Shown here: positions 9,629 through 16,867 of the stretch, piece after piece | Position numbering within the stretch: the stretch's first letter is position 1 | Layout of the letters: every line of letters starts with the position of its first letter | Assembly: GCA_039029315.1 (NCBI GenBank) | Contig: JBCCGK010000018.1 | Location: 81,759-145,758 of the forward strand | Source: JBCCCJ01 sp039029315 | Lineage (GTDB): Bacteria > Bacteroidota > Bacteroidia > J057 | Reading direction: 5' to 3' | DNA length: 64,000 nucleotides | Made by a program: the position numbers and the translations under genes | The notes under the pieces: generated by a model | What the model was told of the DNA's origin: nothing | Seen by the model: the letters and a program-made list of their open reading frames with translations, nothing else | Databases searched by the model: none

Positions 9629-9629
9629 T
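9615..9629. promoter_or_regulatory. Palindromic motif ACCCAAATGGGTAAT before the response regulator gene
   Basis: ACCCA-AA-TGGGT is an inverted repeat covering the last codons of the second kinase gene. It reappears almost unchanged (ACCCAATTGGGTAAT) after the response regulator gene. The half-site TACCCA resembles the NarL heptamer TACYYMT known from enteric bacteria. A regulator-binding role is inferred. Confidence 0.4.
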
Positions 9630-9663
9630 ACCGACTCTGAAGGGAAAGGAGTACTTTTGTTCT

Positions 9664-10293
9664 ATGCACGCCCCAGATATACATGTCGCCATTGTTGAGG
9701 ATGATCCTGAAATCAGCCAACTCCTGCAAATCATCATTGATGGTACACCAGGATTTGCCTGCTTTCGAACATATGGAGATGCCGAAACAGCCTTGGCAGA
9801 TTTGCCTTCCTACAAGCCACATATCGTCTTGATGGATATCCATCTGCCTGAAATGAATGGAATAGAATGCTCCCGCAAACTATCCCGAAAGATCCCCGAA
9901 ACCCAGATCCTGATGTTGACCATTCAGGATGATGATGACTCCGTTTTTGAATCCCTTTGTGCCGGAGCCAGTGGCTATCTACTCAAGGGAACCCCTCCTG
10001 CTCAACTCATCGAAGCGCTGGAAGAGGCACATCGAGGAGGCGCTCCCATGAGTCCAAAGATTGCTCGCAAAGTCGTACGGTCTTTTCGGGCAACAACCCA
10101 ATCGCCCTTGAGTGATCGTGAAACAGAAGTACTGAGACTCTTATGCGATGGCGAAAATTATCGCAGTATTGCCAATGCTTTATTCGTGAGTACAAATACC
10201 ATCAAGGCACATATCAAGAATATCTACCAGAAGCTTCATGTCAATTCAAGAGCAGCAGCTGTGAGCAAAGCGTTGAAAGATAAGTTGGTGTGA
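9664..10293 (+). CDS. NarL/FixJ-family response regulator
   Basis: This 209-residue protein has a receiver domain (about 5-125) with acidic pocket VEDD (residues 11-14), phospho-acceptor Asp58 in VLMDIHLPEMNG, and a switch Thr/Lys region ending GYLLKG. The C-terminal LuxR/NarL helix-turn-helix (about 145-205) contains LSDRETEVLRLLCDGENY and STNTIKAHIKNIYQKLHV. It follows the second kinase by 35 bases and is the only response regulator nearby, so both HisKA_3 kinases probably phosphorylate it; such kinases typically pair with NarL-type regulators. Two near-identical palindromes flank the gene and may be its own binding sites. Confidence 0.95.
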   Translation: MHAPDIHVAIVEDDPEISQLLQIIIDGTPGFACFRTYGDAETALADLPSYKPHIVLMDIHLPEMNGIECSRKLSRKIPETQILMLTIQDDDDSVFESLCAGASGYLLKGTPPAQLIEALEEAHRGGAPMSPKIARKVVRSFRATTQSPLSDRETEVLRLLCDGENYRSIANALFVSTNTIKAHIKNIYQKLHVNSRAAAVSKALKDKLV

Positions 10294-10297
10294 AAAC

Positions 10298-10311
10298 TAC
10301 CCAATTGGGTA
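10298..10311. promoter_or_regulatory. Perfect 14-bp palindrome TACCCAATTGGGTA after the response regulator gene
   Basis: TACCCAA/TTGGGTA is an exact dyad that starts 4 bases after the regulator stop and lies 55 bases before the small membrane protein gene at 10367. It shares ACCCAAwTGGGTAAT with the motif at 9615-9629. Likely roles are an operator for the downstream gene or autoregulation; no U-tract follows, so a terminator is less likely. Confidence 0.45.
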
Positions 10312-10366
10312 ATTGATCTCTGACAAATCCTTTCTCACCTTTGTCCTAGTAAAACAACAAACACAG

Positions 10367-10669
10367 ATGCAGTTTTTTACAAACAAACAGACACACACAC
10401 CTTCTATCGGAATTCGCTTACTCAAAGCCTTATTGGTATTGCTGCTGTCTCTCGGAGGATTGTTCCTGATTTCCAGGATCTTTCCTTTGCCCAGAGGGAT
10501 GGGCCTTCAGTATGTGGCCCACCCATTATATGCGCTTGGTGGAATCGTTCTGGCAACTGTGGGCTATCTCATCACCGCTTTTGTGAAGCCAGTCAATGAA
10601 ACCAAAGCCTTCTGGATCTCCCTGACAGCTAGCCTTGGATTCTCTCTCTTGATATTCACCTCGGCATAG
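10367..10669 (+). CDS. Small integral membrane protein, unknown
   Basis: This 100-residue protein starts at the ATG at 10367; the frame extends to a TTG at 10313, which I do not favour. Three hydrophobic stretches are visible (about 18-38, 50-72 and 80-98), the first rich in Leu (LLKALLVLLLSLGGLFLIS). No family is recognised. Its position directly after the response regulator and the 14-bp palindrome suggests that it could be a target of, or co-transcribed with, the two-component system. That is inference from the context. Confidence 0.6.
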   Translation: MQFFTNKQTHTPSIGIRLLKALLVLLLSLGGLFLISRIFPLPRGMGLQYVAHPLYALGGIVLATVGYLITAFVKPVNETKAFWISLTASLGFSLLIFTSA

Positions 10670-10774
10670 CAAGCCCTTCTCTCACAGTTTTATTCACCTC
10701 TTTGTTGTTGCACCTGACTGCTGATGTAGTCAGACAAACGAACACATGTCTCACTTTATGTCATTCAAAAACCT

Positions 10775-11839
10775 ATGAAATCGCTGATTACCAACGTTCT
10801 ACTATTTTTATTTGTATTGCCAGGAATTGCTCAACCCACCATTACCAAAGATGTGGTATTTGAATTGGGATCAAGTGCTCCCATTCAATTCGCTGATGGC
10901 TACTTCCAGCCTGGAATTGCTGGAGAGAATGTGACTTGGGATGTCAGTTCGATCCCCACAACTGGAGACAGCTGGACCTGGAATGCCCTGGACCCAGCCA
11001 CAACAGCATTTGCAGACAGTTTCCCGTCCGCGAATCTGGCTTTTCCGTTTCCGATGGGAGATACAGCTGAAAATCTGACATATTATCGGCAGGAAGAAGA
11101 TTCTTTGTTTTTTCTCGGGGCTGCTTCCAGCAATATTGGGGGTGGGGGAGAGACCTTCTTCAACATCTTGGAAGAAGATCCGGATTTGGCTGTGCAGTTT
11201 CCATTCACTTATCTGAGTAGCCATACTGATACCTATAAGGGCATAAATTGGGTTGAATTCGGAGGCATGCGTGTCAAGCAATTCCGATCAGCCACGACCC
11301 AGCGGGTGGTAGATGGCCATGGAACATTGACTACACCATTTGGCACCTTTCCCAATGCTGTCCGTGTCAAAACCACTGAATCCGTTACGGACTCTCTGTT
11401 CTTCGTTGTGCCAGTGCTTTCTACCCAGGAAATCACCCGCTATACCTGGTATGCCGAAGGAGAAGCCTATATCCTCCTGCATATGGATAGCATTGCACAG
11501 ATCAATCCCGGTTTCACCAATGTTGTTTTCTCCTCTTTCTATCGATCAGGAGAAGTAACAACCTCTATGGATGAGAAGCATCAAGCAGAGAAATGGCAAC
11601 TCGCTGTTTATCCTAATCCTGCTTCAGATGCCATGACGATATCGACTGGCCTTCCCATCTCTGGCCCCATCGTTCTGAGTCTTCACAATATGGTCGGTCA
11701 GGAAATCTTGCAGGAAAAGCTGACTCATCTGCAATCTCCTCAACACTTGTCGCTGCTGGGACTTCAGCCCGGATCATACCTCCTTCGCCTTCACACTGAG
11801 GAAGGGATCGCAGCCAAACGAATTATGATTACGCCATAA
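10775..11839 (+). CDS. Secreted protein with T9SS type A sorting domain
   Basis: This 354-residue protein starts with a signal peptide (KSLITNVLLFLFVLPGIAQ). The central part, about residues 20-265, is beta-rich, begins with a segment typical of Bacteroidota surface proteins (GENVTWDVSS), and has no recognised catalytic motif. The last 80 residues form a type A C-terminal sorting domain: LAVYPNPASDAMTIS, then LSLHNMVGQEI and LQPGSYLLRLHTEEG, ending in KRIMITP. Such domains direct export through the type IX secretion system and are removed by PorU-type sortase during surface attachment. Its function is unknown. It opens a run of envelope genes that ends at the terminator at 13984. Confidence 0.85.
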   Translation: MKSLITNVLLFLFVLPGIAQPTITKDVVFELGSSAPIQFADGYFQPGIAGENVTWDVSSIPTTGDSWTWNALDPATTAFADSFPSANLAFPFPMGDTAENLTYYRQEEDSLFFLGAASSNIGGGGETFFNILEEDPDLAVQFPFTYLSSHTDTYKGINWVEFGGMRVKQFRSATTQRVVDGHGTLTTPFGTFPNAVRVKTTESVTDSLFFVVPVLSTQEITRYTWYAEGEAYILLHMDSIAQINPGFTNVVFSSFYRSGEVTTSMDEKHQAEKWQLAVYPNPASDAMTISTGLPISGPIVLSLHNMVGQEILQEKLTHLQSPQHLSLLGLQPGSYLLRLHTEEGIAAKRIMITP

Positions 11840-11902
11840 AAATTCCCTCAACCTTGGCCACCATTTTTCATTCTATTAACCCCAATCAATATCTCAAGTA
11901 TT

Positions 11903-12361
11903 ATGAAATCCTTTCTATCAATCTCCATTTCTCTGGTTTTCGTTATGATGACCTTCCTGTCTGCCCAAGCGCAAGGCCCCAAAAAATCGCTCGAAATCTT
12001 TCAGCAAGTAGCCCAGGAACGTGGCCTGAATGTGAATACTACCTTAGCCAAGTGGGAGAAAGATCTGGTGCCGATTCTCAATTCACGATTTCCGAATCTC
12101 GCTGTAAGTAGTGTGAGTATCAGCAGATCTACTGGTGAGATCTCTGTTAAGGGAAGAGATGGAAACGGAACGATGCAGACACTTCCGGGCGTCGATGCCA
12201 GTTCAGGTGGAGGAAATTCCAGCAACATGCTGAATAGTCTGTTTGACTGGTGGTATGATGTGGAAGGGCGAAAAAACAACATCGGCCCCAATAGCCCCAA
12301 AAACAGACACTCAATCAAGCGTAAGAACAGTGATCTAAAGAACATCCTGGATAATATGTAG
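11903..12361 (+). CDS. Small secreted protein, paralogue of the gene at 13470
   Basis: This 152-residue protein has a clear signal peptide (SISISLVFVMMTFLSAQAQ). The middle reads WEKDLVPILNSRFPNL followed by VSISRSTGEISVKGRDGNG. The equivalent stretch of the gene at 13470 is LEAEILKITQADFPDW followed by VSIDSRTGVMTVSGTDHKGN, and both proteins end with a basic segment containing NSDL. The two are therefore diverged paralogues on either side of the OmpA-like gene. No known family is recognised. Export to the periplasm or surface is well supported, but function is not. Confidence 0.7.
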   Translation: MKSFLSISISLVFVMMTFLSAQAQGPKKSLEIFQQVAQERGLNVNTTLAKWEKDLVPILNSRFPNLAVSSVSISRSTGEISVKGRDGNGTMQTLPGVDASSGGGNSSNMLNSLFDWWYDVEGRKNNIGPNSPKNRHSIKRKNSDLKNILDNM

Positions 12362-12402
12362 CCTCTGTTGAGCAATCACCCACTTACCCCAAATCGGACA
12401 TC

Positions 12403-13404
12403 ATGCAAAAAACGATTTTGACCACAATCCTTGTGAGTCTCTGGCTACTTCCAGGCATCATGATTGGCCAAACAGATGTAGAAGGAAGCGAAGATCACCC
12501 ACTGCTCACGCGATATCCCGGTTCCTACATTTCTTATTATGAGACAGTAAAATTTCGGGAATATTCCTTCGCCACTGGTCCAGTAACTGGATATCGGCAT
12601 ATTGAGGAGAAACAAAATATCGAGGGACAATTGACCCGAATCACCTACTATGTGGATAAACATGTGGATGATCTTTCTATCTCGGAAGTCTATAGGGATT
12701 ATGCCCAGGCGATTGAGAAAGCAGGAATCACTGTCCTGGCCAAAGGAGGGAATCCGCAGAGAAATGTCGACAAACAGGTGGGAGGATCTGGATGGATCGG
12801 TCTTGCCTTGGGAGCCAATTCCTTCCGACAAGGAGCAGCAGCCAACTTTCTTTTTGCCGGGACCAGCTCATCAGGAGGGACATTTGCAGTCATGGGGCGA
12901 GTCGATCGACCAGAAGGGCCTACATACCTGGCACTATATGGCGAACGGCATAGTAAGGATCTGGTCATCTGCCACCTCGATGTGCTGGAGGTTAAAGGGG
13001 CAGAAACGGGAAATGTCTTTGCCGATGCAGACTTTATCAGCAAAGCGATTGCAGACCGAGGCAGTGTGGTCATCTATGGAATCACCTTTGATTTTGACAA
13101 GAGTACGATCAAGCCAGAGTCAAAGTCAACCCTGGATGAGATCGCCAAATACCTGACAGACAATCCCTCCATCTCTCTCTATGTTGTTGGCCATACAGAT
13201 ATGAAAGGCAGCTTGGAGTACAATCTCCGTCTGTCCAAGGCCAGAGCAAAAGCTGTCGTGGACGCGATGGTCAATGAATATGGCATCAAGGCTTCCCGGC
13301 TGGCTTCAGACGGTGTGGCTTTCCTATCTCCCAAAGCCACGAACATTTCTGACGAAGGTCGAGCCATGAATCGAAGAACAGAACTCGTTCGCCGAGTAGA
13401 ATAA
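12403..13404 (+). CDS. DUF4892/OmpA-family outer-membrane-associated protein
   Basis: This 333-residue protein has a signal peptide (TILVSLWLLPGIMIGQ). The N-terminal domain opens with VEGSEDHPLLTRYPGSYIS, which I recognise as the DUF4892 type often fused to OmpA. The C-terminal 110 residues form an OmpA-like peptidoglycan-binding domain: ITFDFDKSTIKPESKSTLDE, VVGHTDMKGS, NLRLSKARAKAV and NRRTELV, including the Asp and Arg that contact diaminopimelate. It would tether the outer membrane to the cell wall. It sits between two paralogous small secreted proteins, with 41- and 65-base gaps, suggesting one operon and possibly one complex. Confidence 0.85.
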   Translation: MQKTILTTILVSLWLLPGIMIGQTDVEGSEDHPLLTRYPGSYISYYETVKFREYSFATGPVTGYRHIEEKQNIEGQLTRITYYVDKHVDDLSISEVYRDYAQAIEKAGITVLAKGGNPQRNVDKQVGGSGWIGLALGANSFRQGAAANFLFAGTSSSGGTFAVMGRVDRPEGPTYLALYGERHSKDLVICHLDVLEVKGAETGNVFADADFISKAIADRGSVVIYGITFDFDKSTIKPESKSTLDEIAKYLTDNPSISLYVVGHTDMKGSLEYNLRLSKARAKAVVDAMVNEYGIKASRLASDGVAFLSPKATNISDEGRAMNRRTELVRRVE

Positions 13405-13469
13405 GTCACTCCACTCCATACACCCATTCATATATATCAGTTATTAACCCACAAAATCCACAACTCATT

Positions 13470-13955
13470 ATGAGAAGTATCATGTTAATCATCTTAACTC
13501 TATTGAGCATCAGTATTCTCATTGCCCAATCAGGTCAGGAACTCATCACAAGCATCGAACAAAATGGCGGAAACAAAACCAAAGTTCTTTCTACATTAGA
13601 GGCTGAAATCCTGAAGATCACACAGGCAGATTTCCCGGATTGGAATATTACAGGTGTAAGCATCGATTCGAGAACGGGTGTCATGACTGTAAGTGGAACA
13701 GACCACAAAGGAAACAGTTTCAGTTACACAGGGAAAAAGTTTGGCGACCTGCTTTCTGGCAATTCCACTTATTTCAGACCGCAGCAAGGAAAGTCCGCTT
13801 CATCATATGGATTTTTTGGATGTATGCGTCGAAGATTTGCCGGTCTCCCATGCGATCCAGCAGTTAGAGCCACCAATCTGAAGATTCCCAATAGTGATCT
13901 GGATGCAGTAGAGCAAGATTATCGCCGACGATGGCTGATCATGCTTCATGCCTGA
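13470..13955 (+). CDS. Small secreted protein, paralogue of the gene at 11903
   Basis: This 161-residue protein has a signal peptide (MLIILTLLSISILIAQS). Residues 35-85 align by eye with the product of the gene at 11903 (acidic/hydrophobic helix, FP.., VSI..RTG...V.G.D..GN). The C-terminal part differs: it has two cysteines (GCMRRRFAGLPC) that could form a disulphide, then KIPNSDLDAVEQDYRRRW. No family is recognised. It is the last gene before the terminator at 13984, in the same orientation as the OmpA-like gene, which suggests a shared operon and envelope location. Confidence 0.7.
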   Translation: MRSIMLIILTLLSISILIAQSGQELITSIEQNGGNKTKVLSTLEAEILKITQADFPDWNITGVSIDSRTGVMTVSGTDHKGNSFSYTGKKFGDLLSGNSTYFRPQQGKSASSYGFFGCMRRRFAGLPCDPAVRATNLKIPNSDLDAVEQDYRRRWLIMLHA

Positions 13956-13983
13956 TCTCTTCAGAAGATTCAATCCATACCTT

Positions 13984-14022
13984 CTCCCTTCAGCCTGTGT
14001 GTCTGGAGGGAGATTTTTTTTT
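13984..14022 (+). terminator. Rho-independent terminator of the OmpA-like gene set
   Basis: CTCCCTTCAG (13984-13993) pairs with CTGGAGGGAG (14003-14012) in a 10-bp stem with one T-G wobble and a 9-base loop. It is followed by A and nine T residues. It begins 29 bases after the stop at 13955. Confidence 0.85.
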
Positions 14023-14067
14023 GAGGAGTTGTTTTTGGAGAAAGAGTAGAGGAACTTTGTCTGTATC

Positions 14068-15654
14068 ATGCATTTTCATCACTATACCCTTATTCACCTC
14101 AGTAGATTCATTCAGTCTCAGTATCAAGGGACTGAATTGCTGGATTGCTTTTCGCAAAACAAGAATGAACTGGTATTGGAGTGGGAGAGGGGCTATCTCA
14201 GAGTCGGATGCCATACGCCAATGACATATATCGCTCCCTCTGATGAATTTGCCAAAGCCCGAAAAAATGTGGTCGACCTCTTCCCGGAAATCAAAGGGAC
14301 AGTCTTGCAGAAAGTACATGTTGTCCCCTTTGAACGGGAAATGATTCTGGCATTCGAGGGAGATGTCCAACTCATTCTCAAGATGCATGGCATTGGAGCC
14401 AATGTGATGTTGCGACATGCAGACAAGATTCAGAGTCTGTTCATTCATCGGCATGAGCAGGATTGGGAGTATGAAGAGATTGCAGGGACCCCCAATCTTC
14501 AGATTCCTGGGTCTGTGCCCGCAGATTTGACGTCCGTGCAATCTGCCTTGAGAAGTATATCGATGGTATATGATAAACAATTTGCTGTCAGGGTCCTGGA
14601 TCTGATACAGAGTGGAAAGGTGTTTTCTCAGGCGTATGAGCAGGTGTTGACCGAAGCGAACAGTCAGACTTACTATATCTATCGGGAACCAAGCAAAATG
14701 CGCTTCCTATTGTTTCCCCCGCCTGAAGAAGCAGCCTACATCAGAGTGGAAGGAATCGGGAAGGCATTGGGAATCTTTATGCGCTGCCATTATCAATATG
14801 AAGGCTACCGTATTCAGTTTCGGGACAATGGGCGAGCACTCCAAAAGCCTTTCAAAAAATTCAAGAAAGTTTATCAGTCTTATCAAAAAAATATCAAGAC
14901 GCTTCAGACAGATCGGAATCCAGAAGAGCTGGGACATATCCTGATGGCGAATCTTCATGCGATTCCTCCTAAGAGCAAACAAATAGAATTACAGGACTTG
15001 TATGGCGAAGGCACTGTCAAGATCTCCCTGGATCCGAGATTAAGTCCGCAAGACAATGCGGCCAAGCTCTACAAGAAATCAAAACAGCGCAAAGGCAAAC
15101 TGGAGTATTTGCTGGATCAGGTGGATGAGATTGAAGACAAGCTTCTACAGGCGGAAGAAGATTTGGAGGATTTCGAGCAATTGCCCCAACCTGAAATGCT
15201 TGATTTTGGACAGGAGGGATTTCAGATGGAGGAGCTTAAGGCGATGAAAGAGTTCAGCAAAAGGCTTCGGAAAGAAAGGAAAACTGCTCAAAAAGATCGC
15301 TATCCATTTCGGACGTTTCAGAAAGAAGGCTATGAAATTTTTGTAGGAAAAAATGCACGAAATAGCGATGAGCTGAGCTTCAAATTTGCCAGTAAACTAG
15401 ACCTATGGCTTCATGCCAAAGATGTCCCTGGCTCTCATGTCATCATTCGCCAACGAGCTGGTCGGGAGATTCCTCCAACAGTTCTTGAATATGCCGCCTC
15501 TCTGGCAGCTTTTTATTCCAAACGAAAAACGGATTCTCTGGTAGCAGTACAATACACACCCAGAAAATATATTCGCAAACGAAAAGGTGATCCAGCAGGT
15601 CTGGTGGCTGTAGATCGGGAAAAAGTGATCATGGTAGAGCCAGGCAAAGGCTAG
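14068..15654 (+). CDS. NFACT-family (Rqc2/RqcH/FbpA-like) ribosome quality control protein
   Basis: This 528-residue protein has the layout of the NFACT family: an N-terminal NFACT-N domain to about residue 210 (LILKMHGIGANVMLRH is in the position of the conserved helix), then a helix-hairpin-helix-like and coiled-coil middle with many charged residues (KLEYLLDQVDEIEDKLLQAE). The C-terminal NFACT-R domain holds YEIFVGKNARNSDELSFKFA, LWLHAKDVPGSHVIIR and AAFYSKRKTDS. In Bacillus, RqcH binds stalled 50S subunits with peptidyl-tRNA and adds alanine tails. The family assignment is strong. Whether this divergent protein supports tailing is not shown, because the N-terminal DR residues cannot be located with confidence. 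Confidence 0.9.
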   Translation: MHFHHYTLIHLSRFIQSQYQGTELLDCFSQNKNELVLEWERGYLRVGCHTPMTYIAPSDEFAKARKNVVDLFPEIKGTVLQKVHVVPFEREMILAFEGDVQLILKMHGIGANVMLRHADKIQSLFIHRHEQDWEYEEIAGTPNLQIPGSVPADLTSVQSALRSISMVYDKQFAVRVLDLIQSGKVFSQAYEQVLTEANSQTYYIYREPSKMRFLLFPPPEEAAYIRVEGIGKALGIFMRCHYQYEGYRIQFRDNGRALQKPFKKFKKVYQSYQKNIKTLQTDRNPEELGHILMANLHAIPPKSKQIELQDLYGEGTVKISLDPRLSPQDNAAKLYKKSKQRKGKLEYLLDQVDEIEDKLLQAEEDLEDFEQLPQPEMLDFGQEGFQMEELKAMKEFSKRLRKERKTAQKDRYPFRTFQKEGYEIFVGKNARNSDELSFKFASKLDLWLHAKDVPGSHVIIRQRAGREIPPTVLEYAASLAAFYSKRKTDSLVAVQYTPRKYIRKRKGDPAGLVAVDREKVIMVEPGKG

Positions 15655-15981
15655 TGTATGAGGGAGGAATCAATGTGGATAAAGTGTGGGAAACTTCCAA
15701 AAGCAGGCATGAGTCCAAAAGAGAAAAAGTAAACCATCTGCCGCCTGAGGGGAAGGGTGGGAAAAGCGATTATGTGCTAAGGGACCTTCTTGTTGAGGAA
15801 ATTGGCGTACAAAGTATTCTTCGGCGCACAACTCCACTCACACCAGTGAATGATTGGACGAACAAGAATCCAAAGTTATCCACATTTCATCAACAGAATT
15901 CTTTCAAGATTCAATTTGCTTGGGGGAGATAGCCTTCAATAGCAGACCTTATGGTAGCAAATGACAATTAATGGAAAATAA
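15655..15981. other. 327-bp intergenic segment without a supported gene
   Basis: The segment lies between the NFACT gene and the synapsin-like gene. A 92-codon frame opened by a GTG that overlaps the preceding stop codon crosses it, but the translation is low in hydrophobic order, has no family signature and lacks a plausible initiation context. No TAnnTTTG promoter with a correctly spaced TTG is seen before 15982. It could be a decayed gene or a scar of the insertion that brought the AT-rich downstream gene. Confidence 0.4.
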
Positions 15982-16812
15982 ATGAAGAGAATCTTAATTG
16001 TAAATGGTGAGAATTACTGGCACGATATATTAAATGAATTTGAGGTGTCCAGGATAAAGATCCAGGAATCATCCTGGCTAAAAAAAGACGGCATTTTGTA
16101 TGTAGCCGATAAAGAAAAAGTTGTTCAGCCCGATGGGATATTATGGAGGATTGGGGCAATAAGGCCTGCTGAGATTCAGACCACTGCCTTGAACTTAATT
16201 GAATTATCAGAGACGCCTTGTGTCAATCCTGCAAGCACATTGAAAATCGGTTATGATAGACTAGGAATGTTAGCAAGGATCAAAAAACATAAACTACCTT
16301 GTATAAAATTCAATGTGGCAAGCAATTCTAATCATCTGAAAAATATCGAAATAGAGTATCCATTTGTGGTAAAAGTAGGAAATTACCATGGAGGGTTTGG
16401 AAAAGCCTTAATCGAAAATGACAAGAAGTGGCAGGATGTCAAAGACATATTATTTACCAGCTCGACCTATATCACAATTGAACCCTACATTCCATATGCC
16501 AGGGACATCAGATATATCGGCATAAGAGACCAAATCTGGGCAATGTCGAGAAAAGGTAAGTATTGGAAAGCCAATATACAGACGACCTCTTATGAACAAA
16601 TTGAACCCGAGAAAGAAATAATTGCGGGATTCAAGGAATTACAGAAAGATATTGGGGCTGATTTACTCGCAATAGACATCCTGGAAGAAAAGAATGGAGA
16701 TGTGCATATCGTTGAATACAATGATATTCCAGGATTATCTGGATTCACAGATGACTTGAAATATGAATTGGCAAATGTATTAAGGGAAAAAATTGCAAAG
16801 ACTACGGAATGA
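15982..16812 (+). CDS. Synapsin-like ATP-grasp protein
   Basis: This 276-residue protein has an ATP-grasp fold with lysine in FVVKVG (Lys131), a Gly-rich loop HGGFGK (136-141), EPYI (Glu167), DIRYIG (175-180), Asp232 in AIDI, and a final metal-binding pair Glu245/Asn247 in VEYNDIPG. The order and spacing follow animal synapsin C domains more closely than RimK: PDGILWR, then PCVNPASTL, then YPFVVKVGNYHGGFGK, STYITIEPYI..ARDIRY and a K.NI.T...EQI block. Unlike synapsin, as I recall it, this protein keeps the canonical E-x-N ligands, so catalysis is plausible. The substrate is unknown; a peptide or amino-acid ligase is likely. Two sampled 60-base rows of this gene have 16 and 19 G+C, against 25 in one row of the gene before it, hinting at transfer. 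Confidence 0.8.
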   Translation: MKRILIVNGENYWHDILNEFEVSRIKIQESSWLKKDGILYVADKEKVVQPDGILWRIGAIRPAEIQTTALNLIELSETPCVNPASTLKIGYDRLGMLARIKKHKLPCIKFNVASNSNHLKNIEIEYPFVVKVGNYHGGFGKALIENDKKWQDVKDILFTSSTYITIEPYIPYARDIRYIGIRDQIWAMSRKGKYWKANIQTTSYEQIEPEKEIIAGFKELQKDIGADLLAIDILEEKNGDVHIVEYNDIPGLSGFTDDLKYELANVLREKIAKTTE

Positions 16813-16815
16813 ATC

Positions 16816-16837
16816 AAATGGATGGCAAAATCCATTT
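16816..16837. terminator. Hairpin between convergent genes, candidate bidirectional terminator
   Basis: AAATGGAT (16816-16823) and ATCCATTT (16830-16837) form a perfect 8-bp stem with the loop GGCAAA. It starts 4 bases after the synapsin-like stop and about 30 bases beyond the parC stop. No strong T-tract follows on either side, so activity is uncertain. Confidence 0.4.
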
Positions 16838-16867
16838 AGGGAAGAGGCCGATTCAAAAACTGTGTCA

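Noticed and set aside
9652..9659. TACTTTTG before the response regulator gene, a perfect TAnnTTTG box
   Set aside because: It is only 4 bases from the ATG, so transcription would begin inside the coding region, and no TTG lies at the -33 distance.
15654..15932. 92-codon frame after the NFACT gene
   Set aside because: It starts with a GTG overlapping the previous stop, its composition is not protein-like, and no family or promoter supports it.
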